Both the position numbers and the translations under genes were made by a program. A DNA stretch of 49,169 nt from Solirubrobacteraceae bacterium (GTDB taxonomy: Bacteria; Actinomycetota; Thermoleophilia; Solirubrobacterales; Solirubrobacteraceae). This document shows positions 6,683-14,298 of the stretch, one piece after another. Positions within the stretch are counted from its first letter, which is position 1, and each line of letters begins with the position of its first letter. A model generated the notes under the pieces. The model was not told the DNA's origin. It worked only from the letters and a program-made list of their open reading frames with translations, and made no database searches. Location of the stretch: the NCBI GenBank assembly GCA_025451035.1, contig JANWLE010000012.1, forward strand, positions 1 through 49,169. The letters run 5' to 3'.

Positions 6683-8008
6683 GTGAACGGCCTCAAGCTC
6701 ATCTTCACCGCGGTGCTGATCGCGCTGAATGCGTTCTTCGTGATCGCCGAGTACGCGCTGGTGCGCGCTCGCCGAGCGCGCCTTGAAGTGATGAGTGACG
6801 AAGGGCAGCGCGGCGCCGCGCTCGCGCTGCGCCAGCTCGACCAGATCAACGACTACATCTCCGCCGTGCAGATCGGCGTCACGATGACCTCGATCGGCAT
6901 CGGTGCGCTTGGCGAGCCCGCGCTGGCGAGCATCCTGAAGGGAGCCTTGGGCAACGCCGTCAGCCACGGCGTGGCGGTCGTGATAGCGGTCGTCGTGGCC
7001 TACCTAGTGATCACGGCGACACAGCTGATCGCCGGCGAGATGGTGCCGAAGTTCTATGCGATCGACCGCGCCGAGACTGTCGCCAGGCGCGTAGCCGCCC
7101 CGTTGCGCACGTTCAGCCTCGCCTTCCGTCCCGTGATCGTGGGGCTCACTGCGCTGTCCAGCCGCATCCTGCGGCTGCTCGGCGTTGACATGAACCGCAT
7201 CGAGGCGGGCGGCTCTTCGGAGGAGCTCAAGCGCCTCATCTCCGAGTCGCATGCTGGTGGCCACATCGACCCGGGGGAGGCGGGCATGCTGCGCGGCGTC
7301 TTTCACCTGCACGAACAGGAGGCCCGTCAGGTGATGACGCCGATCCCGGCCGTGGTCACGGTCGGCGTCTCGCAGGACGTCAAGACGGCGCTCGAGCTGT
7401 GCATCTCCTCTGGCCACACCCGCTTGGTCGTGATCGAGGATGACAATCGTGACCGCGTGCGCGGGCTCGTGCACGCCAGCTCGCTCGTGCGCGCGCTGAT
7501 GAGCGAAGGACCGCAGACCTCGCTCCAGCAGCTCGTGCACGACGCCCCGATCGTCCCCGAGACAAAGCCGCTCGACGACCTGCTCGCGGACCTGCAGCGC
7601 GAGCGCACTTCGCTTGCTGTCGTGGTGGACGAGTACGGCCGCGTCGTCGGGATAGTGACCGTCGAGGACATCATCGAGGAGATCGTCGGTGAGATCGCCG
7701 ACGAGACCGATCCGACCGCCGGCGAGGTACGCCGTCTAGCCAACGGGGACTGGCTCGTGCGCGGCCACGTTTCGGTCACCGACCTCGCCGACTACGGCCT
7801 GCAGCTGCCTGTCGACAGCGACGCGTACAACTCGATCGGCGGCTTCGTCTTCGCCGAGCTCGGTCGCCTGCCCAAGCGCGGTGACACTGTCGCCTCCAAC
7901 GGGTTCTCGATCCGTGTCGAGTCGGTCCACGACAACCGCATCGAGGCGGTGCGGATCCGTGACCGTCACCCCGTCTTGCCGCGCCAGAGCCAAGAGCCCG
8001 GTGCCTGA
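6683..8008 (+). CDS. CNNM/CorC-family membrane protein (hemolysin C-like)
   Basis: A 441-residue protein with the standard order for this family. The DUF21/CNNM membrane domain (about 1-190, four hydrophobic stretches) comes first, then two CBS domains (about 210-330). The CBS region includes VVDEYGRVVGIVTVEDIIEE, which is the hallmark of the second CBS. A CorC_HlyC transporter-associated domain (about 350-425) is last. Homologues are implicated in magnesium/cobalt efflux or resistance; the older label hemolysin is misleading. The start is GTG at 6683, where the hydrophobic N-terminus begins; no strong ribosome site is visible. A 225-bp gap upstream holds a terminator and a repeated 12-mer but no gene. 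Confidence 0.9.
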   Translation: MNGLKLIFTAVLIALNAFFVIAEYALVRARRARLEVMSDEGQRGAALALRQLDQINDYISAVQIGVTMTSIGIGALGEPALASILKGALGNAVSHGVAVVIAVVVAYLVITATQLIAGEMVPKFYAIDRAETVARRVAAPLRTFSLAFRPVIVGLTALSSRILRLLGVDMNRIEAGGSSEELKRLISESHAGGHIDPGEAGMLRGVFHLHEQEARQVMTPIPAVVTVGVSQDVKTALELCISSGHTRLVVIEDDNRDRVRGLVHASSLVRALMSEGPQTSLQQLVHDAPIVPETKPLDDLLADLQRERTSLAVVVDEYGRVVGIVTVEDIIEEIVGEIADETDPTAGEVRRLANGDWLVRGHVSVTDLADYGLQLPVDSDAYNSIGGFVFAELGRLPKRGDTVASNGFSIRVESVHDNRIEAVRIRDRHPVLPRQSQEPGA

Positions 8009-8029
8009 GGCACACCGCCCCGAAAACAA

Positions 8030-8058
8030 GTCCGGCCCGCGGGGGCTGCGGGCCGGAC
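8030..8058. terminator. Long perfect hairpin between convergent genes
   Basis: GTCCGGCCCGC at 8030-8040 and GCGGGCCGGAC at 8048-8058 form an 11-bp perfect stem with a 7-nt loop, 21 bp after the CNNM-family stop codon. No poly-T follows. It probably ends transcription of the plus-strand gene and may act in both directions. Confidence 0.6.
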
Positions 8059-8190
8059 GTGTGCACTGGGAGGAGGCGGGTTGTGCGTTTGCGATTTTTG
8101 ATCGCACGACGAGTATGCCCAGGTTGGATCAACGCAACCTAAAAGCCACCTCAGCCAAGCTAAATTCTCGATGAGGAATTACCGAGAATC

Positions 8191-8985
8191 TCAGTAAGTG
8201 TGAAATCCGCTGCCGCTCTTGCGCCCCAGTGCGCCCTGGTCGATCAGCTCGTTCACGCGCGCGGGGATCGTCTCCCCGATCGTCTCCCCGATCGCCTTGG
8301 AGACATCCAGGCCAACTAGGTCGAGCAGCGCGAGCGGCCCCATCGGGTGGCCGGCGCCGAGCTTCATGCACGTGTCGATCGAGTTGGCGTCCAAGCCGGT
8401 CTCTTCCTGCAGCCGCACGGCACTGAACAGGTAAGGGAACAGCAGGCGGTTGACCACGAAGCCGGGGACATCGGGGATCTCCACAGGGACCTTCTCGAAC
8501 GTGTCGCACAGTGCGAGCGCCCGCTCGCGTGTCTGTTGCGAGGCGGCCTTGGGAAACACGAGCTCGACGAGCTTCATCCTCGTAACCGGGTTAAAGACGT
8601 GCAGCCCGAGGAAACGCTCCGCGCGGCCGGATGCCTGCGCGAGCTGCTCGACCGAAAGCGATGAGGTGGTGGATGCCAGTACGGCGTCCGCGGGCGCGAT
8701 CCCGTTCAATTCCGCCAACAGCGGCGCCTTCACGTCCATGTCCTCGACGACCGCCTCCACGACGAAGGTGGCATCGGCGAGTGCCTGCACGTCGGTGACG
8801 ACCTGCACATGCCCGGGGTCGACCTGTGCTTCCATGCGGCTGAGGGTCTTCTCCACTGTGGTCTTGGCGCGGTCGGCTGAGCTCTGTGAGCGTGCCAGCA
8901 GCAGCACCGGCCCATGGTGTGCGGCGGTTGACGCGAGGCCGCAGGCAATGGCCCCGCTGCCGACTATGGCTAGACGCTCGTTCAC
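8191..8985 (-). CDS. 3-hydroxyacyl-CoA (3-hydroxybutyryl-CoA) dehydrogenase
   Basis: This catalyses NAD-dependent oxidation of 3-hydroxyacyl-CoA, or the reverse reduction in butyrate-type pathways. The Rossmann motif is VGSGAIACGLA (8-18). The catalytic region is GLHVFNPVTRMKLVELV (His129, Glu141), followed by PGFVVNRLL and the C-terminal GHPMGPLALLDLVGLD and GRKSGSGFHTY. At 264 residues it is about 20 shorter than typical 283-residue PaaH/Hbd enzymes, with a compact N-terminal domain. The GTG start at 8985 has AAGGAG about 9 nt upstream. A 12-bp tandem duplication at 8266-8289 encodes IGETIGET near the C-terminus. It is divergent from the thiolase at 9193, and the two would catalyse successive steps. 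Confidence 0.92.
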   Translation of the reverse strand: MNERLAIVGSGAIACGLASTAAHHGPVLLLARSQSSADRAKTTVEKTLSRMEAQVDPGHVQVVTDVQALADATFVVEAVVEDMDVKAPLLAELNGIAPADAVLASTTSSLSVEQLAQASGRAERFLGLHVFNPVTRMKLVELVFPKAASQQTRERALALCDTFEKVPVEIPDVPGFVVNRLLFPYLFSAVRLQEETGLDANSIDTCMKLGAGHPMGPLALLDLVGLDVSKAIGETIGETIPARVNELIDQGALGRKSGSGFHTY

Positions 8986-9039
8986 GCGTGTTGCTCCTTC
9001 TGACCGTGGTTTTCTCGTGGTATTGTGCGGCTCCCAAGA

Positions 9040-9059
9040 ACTGGCTGACTAGCCAGTCA
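9040..9059. promoter_or_regulatory. Operator-like inverted repeat between hydroxyacyl-CoA dehydrogenase and thiolase
   Basis: ACTGGCT-GACT-AGCCAGT (9040-9057) is a perfect 7-bp inverted repeat with a 4-nt spacer. TGACT-AGCC-AGTCA (9046-9059) is a second, overlapping dyad. It lies in the 207-bp divergent region. Size and symmetry fit a TetR-family operator, as is common for fatty-acid genes, but no regulator gene is adjacent, so the binding protein is unknown. Confidence 0.5.
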
Positions 9060-9192
9060 AGCTTGGGTGCGCCGAGCGAAACAGTAGACGACGGTGGGCA
9101 CGGAGTGGCTTCCAAACACGGCCGATGCCGTCCCGCCGAGTGGATGCTCGAGCTGCGGCGCCCCCCAAACGGCGAGGCAAAGGACTTCCACC

Positions 9193-10365
9193 ATGAGGCA
9201 ACCAGAGGGTCGCGAGGTAGTGATCGTGGAGGCGGTGCGCACTCCGATCGGCCGTGGCCACAAGGAAAAGGGCTACTACAAGGACACCCATCCCAACATG
9301 CTCCTCGGCAAGGTCTACACCGAGGTGATCGAGCGGGCGGGGATCGACGCGGCCGAGGTCGAGGATGTCATCGCCGGCTGCGTGCAGCAGTTCGGTGAGC
9401 AGGGCTTCAACATCGCCCGCAACGCGTGGCTGCAGGCCGGACTGCCGATCGAGACTCCCGGCACGACCGTTGACCGCCAGTGCGGATCCGCCCAGCAGGC
9501 CGTGAACTTCGCCGCGGCGCTGATCGCTGCGGGAGTTCACGACGCGATGATCGGCGGTGGCGTCGAGCACATGGGCCACTTCCCGTTCGCGGCGGGCATG
9601 AAGACCCAGCAGGAGTTCGGCATGGCCTTTACCCCAGAGCTGATGGAAAAGCACAACATCGTCGGCCAGGGCCTCGGCGCGGAGATGATCGCCGACGAGT
9701 GGGAGATCCCGCGCTCGGAGCTCGACGAGCTGGCGGTGCGCTCGCACAAACTGGCCCACCGGGCGACCGAGGAGGGTCGCTTCGAGCGCGAGATCGTCCC
9801 GATCTCCGTCAATGGCGACACGTTCATCACCGATCAGGGCATCCGTCCCGACACCAATCTGGAGTCCCTGTCTCAGCTGAAGCCGGCGTTCAAGCCCGAC
9901 GGCAAGATCACCGCCGGCAACAGCTCGCAGATCTCCGACGGCGCCGCGGCCGTGCTGCTGATGAGCGCCGAGAAGGCCAAGGCGCTCGGGCTGAAGGCCC
10001 GCGCGCGGATCGTTGACCAGACGACGGTCGGCTGCGACCCAGTGAAGATGCTGGAGGGGCCGATCCCGGCGACCGCAAAGATCCTCGAGCGCAACAAGAT
10101 GAAGATCGACGACATCGACCTGATCGAGATCAACGAGGCGTTCGCCCCGGTCATAGCGGCGTGGGCGCGGGAGCACCACCCCGACATGGATCGCGTCAAC
10201 GTCAACGGCGGTGCGATGGCACTCGGGCACCCGCTCGGGTCCACCGGCGCGCGGCTGATCACCACACTGCTGCACGAGCTGGAGCGCTCCGACAAGGAGA
10301 TCGGCTTCGTGACGATGTGCTGCGGCGGGGGTCTGGGCACCGCAACGCTCATTCAGCGCGTCTGA
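9193..10365 (+). CDS. Thiolase (acetyl-CoA acyltransferase)
   Basis: A 390-residue thiolase. The nucleophilic cysteine is Cys97 in DRQCGSAQQAV, the histidine is His346 in GGAMALGHPLGSTGAR, and the C-terminal catalytic cysteine is Cys376 in MCCGGGLGTA. NEAFAPV is also conserved. It either cleaves 3-ketoacyl-CoA in beta-oxidation or condenses acetyl-CoA; sequence alone does not decide. The ATG at 9193 aligns with the family N-terminus, and AAAGGA lies about 9 nt upstream. An in-frame ATG at 9094 would add 33 unlikely residues. The divergent neighbour is a 3-hydroxyacyl-CoA dehydrogenase, supporting a shared pathway. A strong terminator follows. Confidence 0.94.
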   Translation: MRQPEGREVVIVEAVRTPIGRGHKEKGYYKDTHPNMLLGKVYTEVIERAGIDAAEVEDVIAGCVQQFGEQGFNIARNAWLQAGLPIETPGTTVDRQCGSAQQAVNFAAALIAAGVHDAMIGGGVEHMGHFPFAAGMKTQQEFGMAFTPELMEKHNIVGQGLGAEMIADEWEIPRSELDELAVRSHKLAHRATEEGRFEREIVPISVNGDTFITDQGIRPDTNLESLSQLKPAFKPDGKITAGNSSQISDGAAAVLLMSAEKAKALGLKARARIVDQTTVGCDPVKMLEGPIPATAKILERNKMKIDDIDLIEINEAFAPVIAAWAREHHPDMDRVNVNGGAMALGHPLGSTGARLITTLLHELERSDKEIGFVTMCCGGGLGTATLIQRV

Positions 10366-10388
10366 GTCAAGGGCGCGTTTGACTCTTT

Positions 10389-10412
10389 GGGGCCGGCCTC
10401 AGAGCCGGCCCC
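10389..10412. terminator. Intrinsic terminator after the thiolase
   Basis: GGGGCCGGC-CTCAGA-GCCGGCCCC is a 9-bp perfect GC-rich stem with a 6-nt loop, followed by TCGTCGTTTT. It lies between the convergent thiolase and the secreted protein gene and is the clearest intrinsic terminator in the window. Confidence 0.8.
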
Positions 10413-10449
10413 TCGTCGTTTTGGCCGGCGGCCCTCAGCGCGGCCGGCG

Positions 10450-11979
10450 TCAGCCCTTCGGGCCTTTGCCCGTCCAGTCGACTGCTACCGGGGTGAGAGC
10501 CAGCAGCGCCTGCCAGGTCGCCGCTTCGGTGTGGCCGCTCACCGTGATGCCGTGGGAGCTCTGGAACTGTTCGAGATTTGCCCGGGTCGTCGCGTCGAAG
10601 ATCCCGGTCGTTTCCTGCGAGGGGGTCGCGGCGGCTAGGTGCTCCTGCATCCACAGCACGGGGTCGCCCTTGCTGCCCTGCGAAAGTTCAGAGTAGGAGG
10701 GGTTGGGGGTCACGCTGGAAAGGGCTTCGAGCGGCGCGGCGAGCGTCTTCCAGCCCGAGGTTGAGGTCTCCTGGAAGTCCCACCAGGAGATGCCGCTGGC
10801 ACCGTAGAGCGGCGCCTCCTCGCGGAAGCGCAGGAGATCCTTGCTCGACGGTTCTTCGTAGGTCTGGCCGAGCGGAAAGATCGCCCGGCCGTAGATGCGG
10901 TTTGAGATGAACGTGTTGGCGTACACGGTGTCCACGGAGTTGCCGATCGCCTTCCAGTACATCTGCGGCAGGTTGTATTGAGCGCCACCCGGGCCGAGGA
11001 ATACCGAGTAGGGCTCGGCCGTGTGGTAGTACACGTACGGGAACGTCGCCAGGCCCAGCGGGTATTCGGGGCCGATCTTCGCCCGCAAATCGGCGATATA
11101 GGCTTGCGCGGCACCGTAGCGTCCTTCGTACTCGGCCTCGGCGTCGATCACCAGGCAGTCCGCTCCGGACGCCACCGCACGTGCTCCCATTTCCGCCTCA
11201 CCTTCCGGGTTTGACCCGTACACGTACTGCCACGCGCATGCCTTCAGGCCGGCGGCGTGCAGTTCGCTCACCAGCTGGGAACTGAACTGGCTCCAGTAAT
11301 TCGAGGAGCCGTCTGAGCTCTTGATGTAGAGCGTGCTCACCCCGGCGGCGTGAGCCTGCGCGACGATTGCCGGCACTTCGCCGCCGGCTGACTTGCTCAC
11401 GTACCAGATCCACATTCCCTGACCGTCGAAGGGACTCGAACCAGCGGGCGTGCTCGGCGGCGCCGGCGGCGCGGCAGGCGTTTTTTTGGCGGGCGGGTGA
11501 AGCGTGTGGCGCACTACGTGGATCGGCCCATAGGCGTTGGAGTAGTGGCCATGCGCGAGCACCTCGATGCGCCCGGAGTGGGCGCTGCGAGGGACCGCGA
11601 CGACCAAACCGAACTTGGTGGGGTGTAGGTGTGCGCTCGGCGAGTTGCGCGCGATGCGCGCGCCGGGGGAACGGGGGAACTCGACGACCATGCCGCGGCC
11701 GATGCCCGACCCGCTTAGCGCCAGCCGCCCGCCGGTAGAGACTTCATGTGGGTTCGCGCTGCAGCTGCCGGCTGGTACGCAGCGCACGCTCGAGATCATC
11801 ATCGACGGGCCGCGGTGCACCGGTCGCGGCTTGGCTGCTTTGGCGGGCGCCCCAGTCGTCGGCGCGGTGCCGCCGGAGCTCGCCTGTGCCGAGGCGCACA
11901 ACGCGCCGGCCGCACTTGAGATTGCAAGCAGCGCGATCGCTCCTAGCGACCTTGCTCGTGTCTGGATCGTGGCGCTCAC
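10450..11979 (-). CDS. Secreted TIM-barrel glycoside-hydrolase-like protein with C-terminal peptidoglycan-binding domain
   Basis: A 509-residue exported protein. A signal peptide (about 1-29, ending CASAQA) comes first. A beta-rich domain follows, possibly IPT-like (about 55-155), then a Pro/Ala linker. A TIM-barrel-like domain (about 180-410) begins GQGMWIWYVSKS and contains CLVIDAEAEYEGR; the acidic cluster resembles the active site of GH25-like barrels. A peptidoglycan-binding-type domain (about 420-495, SQGSKGDPVLWMQEHL..) is last. It probably acts on or binds cell-wall glycan (inference). The GTG at 11979 was chosen because GGAGGACGAGAAGG lies just upstream and the signal peptide then starts properly; the frame is open back to 12036. 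It converges on the thiolase. Confidence 0.8.
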   Translation of the reverse strand: MSATIQTRARSLGAIALLAISSAAGALCASAQASSGGTAPTTGAPAKAAKPRPVHRGPSMMISSVRCVPAGSCSANPHEVSTGGRLALSGSGIGRGMVVEFPRSPGARIARNSPSAHLHPTKFGLVVAVPRSAHSGRIEVLAHGHYSNAYGPIHVVRHTLHPPAKKTPAAPPAPPSTPAGSSPFDGQGMWIWYVSKSAGGEVPAIVAQAHAAGVSTLYIKSSDGSSNYWSQFSSQLVSELHAAGLKACAWQYVYGSNPEGEAEMGARAVASGADCLVIDAEAEYEGRYGAAQAYIADLRAKIGPEYPLGLATFPYVYYHTAEPYSVFLGPGGAQYNLPQMYWKAIGNSVDTVYANTFISNRIYGRAIFPLGQTYEEPSSKDLLRFREEAPLYGASGISWWDFQETSTSGWKTLAAPLEALSSVTPNPSYSELSQGSKGDPVLWMQEHLAAATPSQETTGIFDATTRANLEQFQSSHGITVSGHTEAATWQALLALTPVAVDWTGKGPKG

Positions 11980-12132
11980 GAAAACCTTCTCGTCCTCCCC
12001 GAGCCCGAGGTTTAGTCTCGCACCGAAACGCGGCAACCGCTGAAGCCCCTCACACGAGAGCGGCTGCGAACGAGGGTAGCGACTATGCGGGTTTCAACCG
12101 CGGGGCGGGATAGAAGTTGCGCCGGTTGGCGG

Positions 12133-13182
12133 CTAAGACCAGCGGAAGCCGAGCTCAGCCGGCGCGGGCTCGAGCGGGCTCGGCGGCAGGTCCGGCGGCG
12201 GCTCGGGCAGGTTGAATGCCGACGGGGCGACGTCGTTCGGCGCGTCTGGGTGAAACAGGGAGGCGAGGTACTGGATCTGCCCGCGGCCAACCCCGAGCTC
12301 GGACTGCCCGCCGCCGTAGCACTCGATTCCCTGCTCGGCGCAGTAGTCGTAGGTGTCCAGCAGAGACTGCAGACCGCCCAGGCGCGAGGGCTTGATGTTG
12401 ATCATGCGAGGCTTGACCGACAGGGCCTGGATATCCGCCACGCCGTGGATCGGCGCATCCCAGGTCACGCGTTGCATGTGCTGCTCGAGCACCGGGCGCG
12501 TCTGGTCGGTCAACCGCGGATCCTCGATCCAGGCCTGCGGGAACCCTTCGGCCACCAACCGGTAGAGGCGCGGGTCAGCGGGGTTATCGACGATTGTCCC
12601 TTCATAGAAGCCCTTGAGATCGACCGAGTCGACCGCCCCCAGGTCCGCGAGCTGGGCGATGAGATGCTCGTCCCAGGAGGCGGTGGGATCCAGCTTGAAG
12701 CGCAACGAGGGGACGATCGCAAGCCGCGCGAGCAGCGGCTTGAGCGAGGGCGGCTCGCCGAGCCGCAGCGAGGCGACGAACGTGAGCGGGCGGGGATCGC
12801 GCCCGAGCGCGGCGTGCAGTGTCGTTCCCGCCTGCCTGAGAGCGAGGTCGAGCGCTGCGGAGTCGAACGCCCAGTTGCGGTAGTGACGGAAGTCATCGCG
12901 CTCGGGTGCGACGGGGAAGAGGTCGAGCGAGCGGATGTGCTGCGCGAACGAGGCGAGCGTAAAGCGGCCTGTGATTGGCGCGACCGCGCCGGCACGTTGC
13001 AGCGCGTCCTGGTCAGAGGGAGAGTAGGTGACGTCTTCGCCGAGCCCCTCGTGCCCCTCGCCGTGCATGCGGATGACAGTGGTCTTGCGGATGAACTCGC
13101 TGGAAAAGGCGACCTCGAGACCCTCGAGCTCATAGCGCTCCACCGTCAGCGTCAGCTGTGCAAGCGCATCCCAGGTGCTCAC
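12133..13182 (-). CDS. Enolase-superfamily enzyme, specificity unknown
   Basis: A 349-residue protein with the capping domain plus barrel architecture of the mandelate racemase/muconate lactonizing/OSBS branch. Catalytic and metal residues are in order: Lys163 in RFKLDP, Asp188 in VDLKG, Glu220 in WIEDP, Asp250 in GVADI and Lys264 in NIKPSRLGG. These enzymes abstract a proton alpha to a carboxylate using a divalent metal. The reaction cannot be inferred from context: no menaquinone or sugar-acid genes are adjacent. The C-terminus is Pro-rich (LPEPPPDLPPSPLEPAPAE). The start is GTG at 13182, with a GGCGGGG stretch upstream. The intergenic space to the next minus-strand gene is about 150 bp, so co-transcription is uncertain. 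Confidence 0.82.
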   Translation of the reverse strand: MSTWDALAQLTLTVERYELEGLEVAFSSEFIRKTTVIRMHGEGHEGLGEDVTYSPSDQDALQRAGAVAPITGRFTLASFAQHIRSLDLFPVAPERDDFRHYRNWAFDSAALDLALRQAGTTLHAALGRDPRPLTFVASLRLGEPPSLKPLLARLAIVPSLRFKLDPTASWDEHLIAQLADLGAVDSVDLKGFYEGTIVDNPADPRLYRLVAEGFPQAWIEDPRLTDQTRPVLEQHMQRVTWDAPIHGVADIQALSVKPRMINIKPSRLGGLQSLLDTYDYCAEQGIECYGGGQSELGVGRGQIQYLASLFHPDAPNDVAPSAFNLPEPPPDLPPSPLEPAPAELGFRWS

Positions 13183-13206
13183 GTGCGCGCCCCGCCGGTT
13201 CTGGCA

Positions 13207-13227
13207 TCACCCGTACAGCGCGGGTGA
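13207..13227. repeat. Perfect inverted repeat upstream of the enolase-superfamily gene
   Basis: TCACCCG-TACAGCG-CGGGTGA, 7-bp arms with a 7-nt loop, in the 214-bp divergent region between the minus-strand start at 13182 and the plus-strand start at 13397. It could be an operator or an RNA hairpin. Nothing else in this gap is recognisable. Confidence 0.35.
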
Positions 13228-13396
13228 GCTGACGGTGAGCAGCCGATCATCGGTTGAGCATACGTGCTCGAGCGGCTCTTCGGGGGCCGCTGCGATACGG
13301 CCCGCTTGCCACCGGCGCTGTGTACGATCGGATGGTGCCGTCAAGTTCGCGACCATCGCCGGCGCCCGCGCGGCGAGCAATCCCATAGGAGCGCTT

Positions 13397-14008
13397 GTGG
13401 GCGCACGTCGCAGGGACCGCCGCGGCCAGGCGCGCAAGCGCCGCTCGGCCGCACGCCCGTCCGGGACGTCGTCGCAGCTGCCCGTCTCAGGCGCCCAGGC
13501 TTCCCGCAAGCGCAAGTCCAGGGGGCTCGCCGTCGCTGAGCCCGGCTCGAGCACACCAAAGGCAAAGCCGCCCGCCATCGGGGGGGAGGCCGATGACGGC
13601 CGCCCACGGCCGCCGTGGTACCCGCTGCCGCTATCGGAGATCCTGATCTTCGTCGGTGTGATCGCTACGGTGATCGCGTTCTTGCGCGGTCTGCCGAGCT
13701 CAGGGCCGCCGGTGGCGCTGATCGCCGGGATCGGGGCCGTCACGATCGGCACGCTCGAGACGATGTGGCGCGATCACTGGGGCGGGTACCGCTCGCACAC
13801 GATCATGTTCTCGCTGCTGCCGGCGGTCGTCTTCCACACGACAGCGGTGCTCGTGGCGTCGACGTGGACGACCGTCACCCGCGGGCTGATCGTCGCCCTG
13901 TTGCCGGTCGACCTGATCATCGTCGTCGTGATGTTCAGGCTGCTGCGCGCGCGCTTCATCGACGCGCGCCACCAGCGCCTGTACCGTGGCGGGCGAGCGC
14001 GAAGCTAG
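13397..14008 (+). CDS. Four-TM membrane protein with basic N-terminal tail
   Basis: A 203-residue protein of unknown function. Residues 1-70 are Arg/Lys/Ser-rich and probably disordered in the cytoplasm. The rest holds about four TM helices: EILIFVGVIATVIAFLRGL, PVALIAGIGAVTIGTLE, IMFSLLPAVVFHTTAVLVA and LIVALLPVDLIIVVVMF. The GTG at 13397 was chosen because AGGAG at 13387-13391 sits 5 nt upstream; the frame is open back to 13175, but that would overlap the enolase-superfamily start. Its TAG stop shares the four bases CTAG with the stop of the convergent gene at 14005. Confidence 0.7.
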   Translation: MGARRRDRRGQARKRRSAARPSGTSSQLPVSGAQASRKRKSRGLAVAEPGSSTPKAKPPAIGGEADDGRPRPPWYPLPLSEILIFVGVIATVIAFLRGLPSSGPPVALIAGIGAVTIGTLETMWRDHWGGYRSHTIMFSLLPAVVFHTTAVLVASTWTTVTRGLIVALLPVDLIIVVVMFRLLRARFIDARHQRLYRGGRARS

Positions 14009-14298
14009 TCGGCCAGTGTGCCGACGCTCAGGGACGGCAGTGGCCGCTCCCCCTCCGCTGCGCCCTCGCCGCGGGTCTCGCCGAGCACACCCAGTCGCTG
14101 CAGTCGCTCGATCTCGCGTTCACCTTCCACGCGCGCGGGGTGATTGGGCGCCAACCCTGCGATCAATGCACGGATGCGGTTGCGCAACTGCAGCGCGAAG
14201 TGGGGGGTGGAGGCGCCCATCAGCTGGCGCACGTCCTCGAGCGTCACCTCGTGGGCTTGTCCGCGGCGGACACGGCGTGGATCCTCGGCTTGGCTCAT
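14005..14298 (-). CDS. Small hypothetical protein coupled to the CWB2 lipoprotein
   Basis: A 97-residue soluble, charged, mostly helical protein that I do not recognise. The segment VTLEDVRQLMGASTPHFALQLRNRIRALIAGL is the best-ordered part. Its ATG overlaps the stop of the upstream CWB2 lipoprotein gene (ATGA, 14295-14298), so the pair is translationally coupled and likely functionally linked. The stop shares CTAG with the convergent membrane-protein gene. No domain or catalytic motif is visible. Confidence 0.68.
   Translation of the reverse strand: MSQAEDPRRVRRGQAHEVTLEDVRQLMGASTPHFALQLRNRIRALIAGLAPNHPARVEGEREIERLQRLGVLGETRGEGAAEGERPLPSLSVGTLAD

Noticed and set aside
9049-10275. 408-residue minus-strand open frame opposite the thiolase
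   Set aside because: The thiolase has all catalytic motifs; the antisense product has no recognisable feature.
12085-13227. 380-residue plus-strand open frame opposite the enolase-superfamily gene
   Set aside because: Composition is Arg/Glu/Val-rich shadow; the minus-strand protein has the complete catalytic residue set.
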